A stretch of 64,000 nucleotides of DNA from Lysinibacillus pakistanensis (GTDB lineage Bacteria; Bacillota; Bacilli; Bacillales_A; Planococcaceae), in assembly GCA_001312325.1 (NCBI GenBank), contig BBDJ01000014.1, forward strand, positions 57,280 through 121,279, in the 5' to 3' direction. Every line of letters starts with the position of its first letter. Position 1 is the stretch's first letter. Positions 21,433 through 30,260 of this stretch are shown in pieces. Under the pieces are notes generated by a model, which worked only from the letters and a program-made list of their open reading frames with translations, was not told the origin of the DNA and searched no databases. The position numbers and the translations under genes were made by a program.

Positions 21433-22383
21433 ATGCAAGTATTATTTATTGTGAATGAAGCAGCAGGTAATGGAAAAGGTAAAAAGGTTTGGCGTCAGCT
21501 TCAACGCCATTTAACAATCGACTATCAAGTTGTCTTCACAGAATATGAAGGACATGGACAGAGACTTGCACAACTTTGGGCACAAAATGCACAAACAAAA
21601 AAACTATTTGTTATTGTTGGCGGGGACGGCACAATACATGAGGTTGTAAGTGGTGTTGTACATAATGAATATATAGTTATTGGTGTAGTGCCTGCTGGGT
21701 CTGGAAATGATTTCGCGCGATACTTTACAACATTTCAAAATGCTATACAAATTGAAGCTTATATACAGGGGAATATGTCTAGTCTTTCGATGGATGCTGG
21801 TACCATTCAGCTTGGAGAACTTCAGCATGAGATATTTGTTAATAATGCGGGTGTAGGCTTTGATGCTTTTGTTACAAAGTACATTAATAAATCTCGTTTG
21901 AAGTTTTATCTCAATAAAATAGGGCTTGGCAAGTTATCCTATGCTGCAGCTGTTGTAAAAGGCTTATTTAGCTTTGAGCGCTTTGATGTAACCATTCGTG
22001 CAAACAATCAACAATGGCAGTTCAAGCAGACATGGTTTGTTGCAATAAGTAATCATCCTTATTTTGGAGGGGGCATGAAAATTTCTCCTTGCTCCAAACC
22101 TAATGATGAGAAAATAGAGCTAACAATCGTTCATGGTATTTCACGTCTTAAGTTATTGCTTGTGTTTATTACTGTATTTTTTGGCAAGCACACTAAATTT
22201 AAAGAAATTACATTTTTACAAGGCAATGCGTTTGAAATATTGCTCCAATCACAGCATATTGATTGTCATACAGATGGGAACTATATTGGTGAGATAGGAC
22301 AGGGAATGAACATTCATTGTGCTGTTCAACGTGAAGCTTGGCAGGTTGTAGCAGAAGAAACAAACAATATCATTTCGCAATAA
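21433..22383 (+). CDS. ytlR: Diacylglycerol/sphingosine kinase-like lipid kinase (YtlR)
   Basis: Intact, 316 aa. The DAGK catalytic domain begins VLFIVNEAAGNGKG and has the nucleotide-binding GGDGT motif (VIVGGDGTIHEVVSGV) plus VPAGSGNDFARYF and NNAGVGFDA. Such enzymes phosphorylate a membrane lipid alcohol with ATP; whether it is a true DgkB-type kinase is not decidable from sequence. No transmembrane segment. ATG at 21433 is 3 nt downstream of the preceding stop. The B. subtilis equivalent by position is ytlR. Confidence 0.8.
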   Translation: MQVLFIVNEAAGNGKGKKVWRQLQRHLTIDYQVVFTEYEGHGQRLAQLWAQNAQTKKLFVIVGGDGTIHEVVSGVVHNEYIVIGVVPAGSGNDFARYFTTFQNAIQIEAYIQGNMSSLSMDAGTIQLGELQHEIFVNNAGVGFDAFVTKYINKSRLKFYLNKIGLGKLSYAAAVVKGLFSFERFDVTIRANNQQWQFKQTWFVAISNHPYFGGGMKISPCSKPNDEKIELTIVHGISRLKLLLVFITVFFGKHTKFKEITFLQGNAFEILLQSQHIDCHTDGNYIGEIGQGMNIHCAVQREAWQVVAEETNNIISQ

Positions 22384-22460
22384 TTTTATGCGAATTTTAT
22401 AGTAATACGTTATACTATAAAAAATTAATAATTTTACATGAAAGAAATGAGGAAAAAAAA

Positions 22461-23109
22461 TTGAGATTAAGAAATAAGCCTTGGGCGGAGGAAATGATTA
22501 CGAGTCATCCAGAGGTGATTGTTCCAAATCCTGAAGACTTTAAAGGAAAATGGCAGGCTGCTTTCGGCAACGATAATCCAATCCATATAGAGGTAGGTAC
22601 TGGGAAAGGACAATTTGTTACTGGCATGGCCCTACAAAATCCTGATATTAATTATATTGGTATCGAGCTTTATGACAGTGTCATTGTATGTGCATTGGAA
22701 AAAAATTTTAGAGGCTAAATCTCCAGCGAATTTACGATTATTAAAAGTAAATGGCGCAGATTTATATAAATATTTTGCAAAAAACGATGTACATCGTGTG
22801 TATTTGAATTTCTCAGATCCTTGGCCAAAAACACGCCATGCGAAGCGACGTTTAACGCACGGGGATTTTTTGAAATTATATGAGTCGATTTTAGTGGATA
22901 ATGGGGAAATCCATTTTAAAACGGACAACCGCGGTTTGTTTGAGTATTCATTAATTAGTATGTCTGAATATGGTATGTTACTAAAGTATGTATCACTCGA
23001 CCTACATGCAAATATGCCTGAGGATAATGTAATGACTGAGTATGAGCAGAAATTTTCTGCTAAAGGACAGCCAATTTATCGTCTAGAATCGCAATTCATT
23101 ACTAAATAG
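22461..23109 (+). CDS. trmB: tRNA (guanine-N7-)-methyltransferase
   Basis: Repaired length 215 aa. Methylates G46 in the variable loop of tRNA using SAM. Motifs: [15 protein letters not shown] (SAM-binding), [10 protein letters not shown], and the family hallmark [17 protein letters not shown], followed by [15 protein letters not shown]. It probably begins at TTG 22461 ([12 protein letters not shown]), preceded by ATGAGG; no ATG fits. One surplus A in about 22699-22705 splits it ([11 protein letters not shown] restores the frame). Confidence 0.9.
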
Positions 23110-23120
23110 GGGGAGTATGG

Positions 23121-23986
23121 ATGGATCAGTTACAGTTTCACAATATGTCATTATCATGGCTAAATGGGGGTGTCACTTGCCTTGACGGTGGTGCTATGTT
23201 TGGAGTTGTGCCAAAACCACTTTGGTCACGTAAATATCCTGTAAACGAAAAGAATCAAATCGAGTTACCAACCGAGCCAATTTTAATTCAATTTGAAGGA
23301 AAAAAATTACCTCGTTGATACAGGTGTTGGCTTTAACAAATTAAATGAAAAGCAGCTTCGTAATTTTGGTGTTACTGAAGAATCAACTTTAGCGGATAGC
23401 CTAGAGGAGCTAGGATTAACAACGGCAGATATTGATGCAATATTAATGACGCATTTGCATTTTGATCACGCTGGTGGTTTAACGCAATGGGAAGGTGATG
23501 TGCTTGTACCAACTTTCCCGAATGCCAAAATCTTCGTGACGAAAATTGAATGGGATGAGATGCGTGAGCCAAATATTCGCTCAAAAAAATACGTATTGGA
23601 AAGAAAACTGGGAGCCTGTACAACATTTAGTTGAAACGTATGAAGGTTCGCTGGAGGTAGTTCCTGGTATAGAAATGATTCACACTGGTGGTCATAGTGA
23701 TGGACATGCCATCATTAAATTAACTCAAAACGATGAAGTGCTGTTGCATATGGCTGATATTATGCCAACACATGCTCATCAAAATCCATTATGGGTTTTA
23801 GCCTATGATGATTACCCGATGACAAGTGTTTTTGCAAAGGAACGTATTATGAAAGAAGCACTAGCAAATGGCTATGGATTTATTTTCTATCATGATGCAT
23901 ACTATCGTATGATTAAATGGGATGAAACAGGTAAGGAAATAGTGGATAAGCTTGTGCGCAGCAGACAAGCTGTCATTACATTCTAA
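23121..23986 (+). CDS. ytnP: YtnP-type metallo-beta-lactamase fold hydrolase (lactonase-like)
   Basis: Repaired length 287 aa. The zinc motif HxHxDH is intact in [11 protein letters not shown], with a later His in [10 protein letters not shown] and the Asp in [12 protein letters not shown]. The N terminus [20 protein letters not shown] is typical of YtnP/AHL-lactonase-like enzymes; B. subtilis YtnP has been reported to degrade signalling lactones. Two surplus A (23300-23306 and 23583-23589) break the frame. Located 11 nt after trmB, so probably the same transcript, ending at the strong terminator at 23998. Confidence 0.85.
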
Positions 23987-23997
23987 TGAGGAAAGGG

Positions 23998-24029
23998 CGT
24001 GCAAACATAAACCGTTTGCACGTTTTTTT
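23998..24029 (+). terminator. Terminator after ytnP
   Basis: CGTGCAAAC pairs with GTTTGCACG, 7-nt loop, then seven T. Confidence 0.88.
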
Positions 24030-24214
24030 GGTTTTGGTTTTTTCCAAATAGATTCGACTTATAAAGTGAATAAACAATGGGAGATTCGCTACTTCGAAGT
24101 ATTTGGTGATTAAATGTGGATACCTTGCTTTTTTTTGACCTTTTTCCGTGAACATTTTGGAAAATATGATACACTTAAAAACGATACTAAAATATAAAAG
24201 AGAGTTGAAATTAC

Positions 24215-25425
24215 ATGGCAACTGAGCAACCATTTTTACCGATACTATTAGGATCAGATATGAATGCATACGGTATGGCACGAGGATTTTATGAAGCATA
24301 TGGCATAAAGCCACTTGTTTTAGGACGTTCACATTTAACAGCTACACAAGATAGTCATATTTTAGATTTTCAGGAGATCGATCGCTTAAACGAACAGGAT
24401 GTATTTGCGCCTGCCCTTGCACAGGTGGCAAAAAAATATGCTGATAAAAAAATTACTACTATTAGCCTGTGGAGATGATTACGCAAAGCTAATTATCAAA
24501 AATAAGCCAGCACTACAGGAGCATTTTACAGTTCCTTATATTGATGAATCACTGATGGATGAAATTTTGTTAAAAGAAAATTTCTATAAAATGTGTGATA
24601 AGTATAATTTTAAGTACCCTGGTACAACGACTGTGACGGCCGATAATTACGAAAATTTTACCCCTCCTTTCGATTACCCAATTATCCTAAAGGCTTCGAA
24701 TTCGGTTGAATACTGGGCATGTAAATTCCCTGGTAAGAAAAAAAGTTTTCGTTGCACATGATGAAGCTGAAAAAAAACAGCCATATTAAAAGCAATCTAT
24801 AGCTCAAGCTATCAAGATACAATGATCATTCAAGAATTTATACCAGGCGATGATTCATATATGCGTGTATTAAATGCATATGTTGGCAAAGACGGTAAAG
24901 TTAAGCTTATGTGTTTAGGGAATCCAATTTTAGAAGAGCATTCTCCTGAAGGCATTGGTAGTTACGCAGCTATTGTTACCACATATGATAAAGAATTGCT
25001 GGATCAGGTACGTAACTTCTTAGAGGATATTGGTTATACAGGCTTTGCAAACTTCGATATGAAATACGATATTCGTGATAAACAGTATAAACTTTTTGAA
25101 ATTAACTTACGCAATGGTCGCTCAAGTTATTATGTAACAGCAAGTGGTCATAATTTAATGAAGTATGTAGCTGACGACCATATGCTAGATATTGAGCAAG
25201 ATCTAACATATGTACAGGATAAACATTTATGGATGATTATTCCTAAAGGTGTATTATTCAAGTATGCATCCAATGAAAAGCTTAAACTAGAAGCAAAAAA
25301 AATTAATCCGCGAAGGGAAATATACAAATTCTCTTTATTTTAATGAGGATATGAATGCCAAGCGTTGGGTCAAGCTAACATTAAATAATTTAAATTATTA
25401 TCGAAAATATAAAAAAATACTTTAA
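24215..25425 (+). CDS. ATP-grasp ligase, probable D-aspartate ligase
   Basis: Repaired length about 402 aa. The N terminus PILLGSDMNAYGMARGFYEAYG strongly recalls the D-aspartate ligase Asl of Enterococcus faecium, as I remember it; central and C-terminal ATP-grasp elements are YPIILKASNS, TMIIQEFIPGDDSYM, and the metal-binding FEINLRNGRSS. Asl-type enzymes add D-Asp to Lys of the peptidoglycan precursor, and Lysinibacillus walls are known to carry Lys-D-Asp bridges. The nearby dat could supply D-Asp. Breaks: surplus bases at 24446-24452, 24738-24744 and 25295-25302, and an 8-A run at about 24760-24767 that must be 6 or 9. A related carboxylate-amine ligase cannot be excluded. Confidence 0.65.
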
Positions 25426-25452
25426 TAATAAAGGATTATCCGAGTAAACAAA

Positions 25453-25489
25453 GAAGCCATCTCAGCTACATGAGATGGCTTCTTGTTTT
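25453..25489. terminator. Terminator between the ATP-grasp gene and ytzB
   Basis: GAAGCCATCTCA pairs with TGAGATGGCTTC, 6-nt loop, then TTGTTTT. The two flanking genes converge on it. Confidence 0.85.
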
Positions 25490-25500
25490 AAGGAAACTGT

Positions 25501-25817
25501 CTATACTTCTATTAGCTCTACCACTACACCAGAGCGAGCATCTGCGGCAAATTCAAATGTTTGCATTTCTCCCGCATGCATACGAGAGATACCTCCACGA
25601 TATACTGGAATTGTCATAATGCCATTTGTGAAATCGTCTGTTTTCATATAAATCCAAGACCCGTCAATGGGTGCATCCTTTTTAAATTCCTTTTTTTATG
25701 TTTTCGAGTACTTGTCCTGCAGGTACATATGGAGAAACTTTTTCACTTGCTTCTTTAATAATGACTGCGGCAGCTAGACCAGTTGCGACACCAATTAAAA
25801 AAATCACGTAATTTCAT
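25501..25817 (-). CDS. ytzB: Small N-terminally anchored protein (YtzB-like)
   Basis: Two frameshifts hide this gene. Removing one base from each 7-base run near 25690 and 25796 gives 104 aa beginning MKLRDFLIGVATGLAAAVIIKEASEK, a single TM/uncleaved signal segment, followed by VPAGQVLENIKKEFKKDAPIDGSWIYM and ending GVVVELIEV. The start has a perfect GGAGG 7 nt upstream. It lies divergent to the M42 peptidase gene ytoP, as ytzB does near ytoP in B. subtilis, where it is annotated as a PepSY-like small protein. The role is unknown. Confidence 0.65.
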
Positions 25818-25981
25818 GCTTCTTTCCTCCTTTTTCTATATCTTCATTTTAGCATAGTAAGGGGAGTGAATGCACGTTCACACTTTAGCGGTTTCAGGAA
25901 ATGTATCAATATTTCGAAATCGGAAATAAATATGATACAATAGGCAGGAAGAATATTCTACTTCGTGGGGAGAGAGTCATC

Positions 25982-27052
25982 ATGAATGAGGAAACAAAGA
26001 ATTTATTTAAAACATTAACAGAATTGCCAGGTGCTCCAGGGAATGAGCATGCTGTTCGTGCTTTCATGCGTACTGAGTTAGAAAAATACTCGGATGAAAT
26101 CGTTCAGGACAATTTAGGGGGTATATTTGGTGTAAAGCATAGCGAAATTGCTGATGCACCAAAAGTATTGGTAGCTGGTCATATGGATGAAGTAGCATTT
26201 ATGGTTACATCAATTACTGACAATGGCATGATTCGCTTTCAAACACTAGGCGGATGGTGGAATCAGGTGATGCTGGCACAGCGTGTTGAAGTATTTACGA
26301 AAAATGGAGCCATACCTGGTGTAATTTCATCGATTCCTCCACATTTATTAACAGATGCTGAGCGTTCAAAGCCAATGGAAATTAAAAACATGCTAATAGA
26401 TGTTGGTGCTGATAATAAGGAAGATGCGATTGCTCTAGGTGTTCGTTCAGGACAATCTATTATTCCTATTTGTCCATTTACACCAATGGCTAATCCAAAA
26501 AAAATTATGGCAAAGGCATGGGATAATCGCTATGGATGTGGATTGGCAATAGAGTTAATGAAGGAAGTCCAACATGAAAAACTTGGTGTCCATTTATATT
26601 CTGGCGCAAACGTAATGGAAGAGGTTGGTTTACGTGGTGCTCAAGTATCTGCAAACATGATTAAACCTGATCTGTTCTTTGCTTTAGATGCTTCTCCAGC
26701 GAATGATATGTCAGGAGAAAAAAATCAATTTGGTCAATTAGGTAAAGGAACTTTATTACGTATTCTTGATCGTACAATGGTCACACATCGAGGAATGCGT
26801 GAATTCATCTTAGATACAGCTGAATCAATCCATATTCCTTATCAGTATTTTGTGTCACAAGGAGGCACAGATGCGGGTCGTGTGCACACAGCAAATGACG
26901 GAGTGCCAAGTGCAGTTATTGGTATTTGCTCACGCTATATTCACACTTCTGCATCTATTATTCATATTGATGACTATGCCGCTGCAAAAGCTTTGATTGT
27001 AGAATTAGTGAAAAAAAGCAAATCGTTCGACATTAGAGACGATACGCGCTAA
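25982..27052 (+). CDS. ytoP: M42-family glutamyl aminopeptidase-like protein (YtoP)
   Basis: Intact, 356 aa from ATG 25982 (GGGGAGAG upstream; the longer frame to 25901 has no ribosome site). M42 di-metal aminopeptidase with ligands in [31 protein letters not shown] (catalytic Glu pair), FALDAS, and a C-terminal His in [14 protein letters not shown]. Cytoplasmic, forming tetrahedral multimers in this family. It contains an 8-A run that is in frame as written, so not every long run is miscounted. The order ytnP...ytoP matches B. subtilis. Confidence 0.9.
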   Translation: MNEETKNLFKTLTELPGAPGNEHAVRAFMRTELEKYSDEIVQDNLGGIFGVKHSEIADAPKVLVAGHMDEVAFMVTSITDNGMIRFQTLGGWWNQVMLAQRVEVFTKNGAIPGVISSIPPHLLTDAERSKPMEIKNMLIDVGADNKEDAIALGVRSGQSIIPICPFTPMANPKKIMAKAWDNRYGCGLAIELMKEVQHEKLGVHLYSGANVMEEVGLRGAQVSANMIKPDLFFALDASPANDMSGEKNQFGQLGKGTLLRILDRTMVTHRGMREFILDTAESIHIPYQYFVSQGGTDAGRVHTANDGVPSAVIGICSRYIHTSASIIHIDDYAAAKALIVELVKKSKSFDIRDDTR

Positions 27053-27071
27053 TGTATAAAGTAGGATGAAA

Positions 27072-27095
27072 AGGTGCCTTAAAGGGCATCTTTTT
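27072..27095 (+). terminator. Weak terminator after ytoP
   Basis: AGGTGCC pairs with GGCATCT (one G-U), then TTTTT. Confidence 0.5.
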
Positions 27096-27120
27096 CTATG
27101 TAAAGGAAGAGGTAGTAGAC

Positions 27121-27642
27121 ATGAAAATCGCTATTGGAACAACAAACAAAGCAAAAATAGAAGCTGTTGAAATCATTGTTAGCAAACATTTAGATAATCC
27201 AAGTTTTATATATAACAAGGCCGTATCACAAGTATCTAATCAACCCATGACTCATAAGGAAACAAGATTAGGTGCTATCAACCGTGCTAAAAATGCGATG
27301 ATTGAAACTGGTGCACAATTATCATTTGGCTTAGAGGGTGGTGTAACAGAGATTGATGGTTTAATGTATGTTTGCAATTGGGGAGCTCTCGTTGTAGCAA
27401 ATGGCACTACCTATACGGCTGCTGGTGCACAAATACTATTACCAGAATCAATTGCCCAGGAAATTAGAGCTGGTAGGGAGCTAGGACCTGTGATGGAGCA
27501 ATACACTCAGCAAAAGGATATTCGTCAGGGTGCAGGTGCTGTGGGTATTTTCACTCAAGGCTTAGTAAGTCGTCAGGTGATGTTTGAGCATATTGTCTCT
27601 CTTTTAGTTGGTCAATATTTGTTCACATTAGCACATGAATAG
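27121..27642 (+). CDS. Inosine/xanthosine triphosphatase-like (YjjX/DUF84 family)
   Basis: Intact, 173 aa. The ITPase-like fold starts MKIAIGTTNKAKIEAVE, with SQPMTHKET-type (here NQPMTHKETRLGAINRAKNA) and FGLEGGV segments characteristic of YjjX. Members hydrolyse non-canonical nucleoside triphosphates (ITP, XTP) to keep them out of nucleic acids. It has its own AGGAAGAGG ribosome site. Confidence 0.82.
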   Translation: MKIAIGTTNKAKIEAVEIIVSKHLDNPSFIYNKAVSQVSNQPMTHKETRLGAINRAKNAMIETGAQLSFGLEGGVTEIDGLMYVCNWGALVVANGTTYTAAGAQILLPESIAQEIRAGRELGPVMEQYTQQKDIRQGAGAVGIFTQGLVSRQVMFEHIVSLLVGQYLFTLAHE

Positions 27643-27737
27643 TATGATAGAATTAGTGATAATGAAATAGTGAAGTTGCAACCTTACAAAAATTTTTTTA
27701 AAATAGAGAAAAAGTTAGCAATGAAAGGAAGAGAGAC

Positions 27738-28256
27738 ATGTCTCATACATGGCTACGTGCAGCAGGATTAATGGTTGTGCTATTGGGACTTTCTGGCTGC
27801 AATCAGTCTGTAGATGACCAAATTAGTAATGGCCTTCAACTAACAGAAACAGTTTTCGCAGAAGAGCTGCAGAGCATACAGATAAAATTGGGAATGTAGA
27901 ATTATATTTACCCTCTCATTTTAAAATTGAAGATAGCACGGATGCATATAATATATTAATTGCAAAGGGAAAAGAGAGTTTTATTCTGTTCATTAATGAC
28001 CGTGAAGACGCAGATAGTAAACTTTATTATAATCTATTAAAAGAGGATAGTTCGAAAAAAAATTATTAAAGAAAATACCTATGAAAAGAATGGCATTTTC
28101 GGTTTCTCAGCTGTTTCCAAAACTGACAATGAGAATGAATTCGAGCTAATTGTAAGCAGTGGTGGTATAAAAATGACGACCATTTCACAGGCAAAACGTA
28201 TAGAAGAGAATTTATCAGAGATGACGAAAATTGTACATTCGGTTAAGATTAAATAA
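27738..28256 (+). CDS. Small lipoprotein of unknown function
   Basis: Not visible as one frame; repaired it is 172 aa. Signal peptide MSHTWLRAAGLMVVLLGLSG with lipobox LSGC, then an extracellular domain (KIGNVELYLPSHFKIED...ILFINDREDADSK...MTKIVHSVKIK). One T is missing near 27856 (TETVFRRRAAEHTDKIG restores the frame) and one A is surplus near 28055-28062. AAAGGAAGAG ribosome site upstream. I do not recognise the family. It sits between the NTPase and ytpQ and ends at its own terminator. Confidence 0.65.
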
Positions 28257-28275
28257 TTAGATAGTTTTGAACAGT

Positions 28276-28303
28276 ACGGTTCACAAACGGGTGAACCGTT
28301 TTC
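28276..28303 (+). terminator. Terminator after lipoprotein gene
   Basis: ACGGTTCA pairs with TGAACCGT, 8-nt loop, then TTTCTCTT. Confidence 0.7.
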
Positions 28304-28387
28304 TCTTCATTTCGATATCCAAATTTTTTTTATTGGTCGACTTTAGCAAGTACACCAAATAAATTGTAAAGAAAGGATGTGAGCAAG

Positions 28388-29213
28388 GTGAAACAGATTA
28401 AATCAGAGCAACTTGTCTCTCTATTGAAACAACGTTTAAATGAAGAAAAATTTAATTTTGATTTTGATAAAAAGCAAGATAAATTGCGCTTGAATCATAA
28501 AAAAACTGGGAAAGGGATGGAGCTATCACTTCCAGGTATTTTAGCAAAGTATAATGAAAAGCAGGAAGCTGCAGTTGAAGAGGTTGTTTATACAATTGAG
28601 CAAACCTTTCAGGCGATGGAGCAAGAAAAAGAACAAGGTTTCCAAGCATCTACCCAAATTTATCCTGTCATTCGCTCTACATCCTACCCCAAAGCCTCAA
28701 AAGAAGGACATGCATTCATTACTACGGAGCATACAGCTGAGACACGTATTTTTTTATGCACTGGATTTAGGAAAAACCTACCGTTTTCTAGATGAATCCA
28801 TGTTAGAGGTCTTACAATTAACAGAAGAACAAATACGTGAAATGGCACGTTTTTCTGTGAAGACACTACCAACCGTCTATAAGAAGGATGAAGTAGCAGG
28901 GAATATTTTCTACTTTGTCAATGCGAATGACGGATATGATGCAAGCCGTATTTTAAATGAGAGCTTTTTAAAAGAAATGAGTACGATAATTGAGGGGGAT
29001 ATGACATTATCTGTGCCACATCAGGATGTCCTAATTATAGGTGATATTCGGAATGAAACAGGGTATGATGTATTAGCACAGATGTCAATGCATTTCTTTA
29101 CAGTCGGAACTGTCCCGATTACCTCATTATCTTTTATCTATGAAGATGGGGAACTAGAACCAATTTTTATATTAGCAAAAAACCGAGTGAAAAAGGAGCA
29201 AGAAAAACAATGA
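28388..29213 (+). CDS. ytpQ: YtpQ, DUF1444 family protein
   Basis: Repaired length 274 aa from GTG 28388 (AAGGA 10 nt upstream; an earlier GTG at 28379 is too close). One surplus T at about 28750-28756 splits it ([18 protein letters not shown] restores the frame). The protein is soluble, matches the conserved DUF1444 layout ([49 protein letters not shown]), and its function is unknown. Its stop overlaps the ytpR start by ATGA, showing translational coupling as in B. subtilis. Confidence 0.82.
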
Positions 29214-29824
29214 ACGTATTTTACAACAAAGAGCATGTTGGCGATGTATTGCTAGTCCAGTTAGCAACGGAGGCCATTGTAAAAACAGAAGTAGAGCGTG
29301 CTGGTGATATTGCCATTTTAAAGGAGGCTCAGACAGGCGAAATAAAAGCATTTAATTTATTTAATGCAAGCAGCTACGTACAAACAGATGCAAAGGGACT
29401 TGTGGAAGTAACACCCGAATTAGTAGGGCAATTAGAAGCTGCTATTGCTAAAAATGGAGCTACTATTAGCTTAGATGTAGATTTTACGCCAAAATTCGTA
29501 GTGGGTCTTGTAGAGACAAAGGATAAACATCCAAATGCTGACAAGTTAAGCGTTTGTACTGTAAATGTTGGTGAGGAGATATTACAAATTGTTTGTGGAG
29601 CACCGAATGTCGAAGCAGGTCAAAAGGTTGTTGTGGCGAAAATTGGTGCAGTAATGCCTTCTGGAATGCTTATTAAAGAAGGAAATTTACGTGGTGTTGA
29701 TTCACATGGAATGCTGTGCTCAGCGCGCGAACTTGCTATACCAAATGCGCCTTCAGAAAAAGGGATTTTAGTGTTACCAAAAGATGCAGAAATTGGTAGT
29801 GCGTTTGAGGCACCAACACGTTAA
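29210..29824 (+). CDS. ytpR: YtpR, tRNA-binding-domain protein
   Basis: Intact, 204 aa. The N-terminal ~90 residues are a YtpR-specific domain; the C-terminal ~110 are an EMAP/tRNA-binding OB fold ([46 protein letters not shown]), the same module found at the N terminus of PheT. A freestanding RNA-binding protein whose target is unknown. Coupled to ytpQ by a 4-nt overlap. Confidence 0.9.
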   Translation: MNVFYNKEHVGDVLLVQLATEAIVKTEVERAGDIAILKEAQTGEIKAFNLFNASSYVQTDAKGLVEVTPELVGQLEAAIAKNGATISLDVDFTPKFVVGLVETKDKHPNADKLSVCTVNVGEEILQIVCGAPNVEAGQKVVVAKIGAVMPSGMLIKEGNLRGVDSHGMLCSARELAIPNAPSEKGILVLPKDAEIGSAFEAPTR

Positions 29825-29843
29825 AATAAAAGATGTATTTGTA

Positions 29844-29887
29844 AAATCGTTACGCTACTAAAATGCTAGTAGCATAACGATTTTTTT
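29844..29887 (+). terminator. Terminator after ytpR
   Basis: AAATCGTTACGCTACTA pairs with TAGTAGCATAACGATTT (one mismatch), then TTTT. Confidence 0.85.
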
Positions 29888-29967
29888 GTATGGTGAGCCT
29901 CTAAATGCAAGTTTCTATACCATTTTTATGGTATGCTTTTTGATATAGACATTGTGTTAGTTTATCT

Positions 29968-30215
29968 TTATCTTCATTCAGTAAATGTTTTTGTATCGCA
30001 AGCATAGCGGCAGTTATTTTATGCGCATAAGCGTAGCGGCAGATACAGAAGACTCCCACCTCTTTAGGTGTCGAGATGAATGCGGTTTTTCCTATTCAGT
30101 AATCGCCCGCTGAATCAAGATAAAGCCCCTGGCGGAAGTCAGGGATTTTGAAGAGGAGCTTTTCGAGCTAGCTTGAAAAAAATCCGGACGTAATTACGCT
30201 AGGGCGTAATTGATA
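29968..30215 (+). repeat. Dispersed intergenic element, copy C
   Basis: Starts TTATCTTCATTCAG; this pairs with CTGAATCAAGATAA at about 30111-30124, closing the first half of the element. Inside are a GCGGCAG repeat pair, hairpin CACCT-CTTT-AGGTG, and GAGATGAATGCGG. The second half has GGATTTTGAAGAGGAGC...AAAAATCC and the terminal hairpin AATTACGC-TAGG-GCGTAATT. An 11-bp direct repeat, TGATATAGACA, flanks it at 29941 and 30211. It ends about 45 nt before the sftA start, on the same strand. Confidence 0.8.
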
Positions 30216-30260
30216 TAGACAATGCTATAAATGAAGTGTATAAGAAATGAGTGAAATAGA

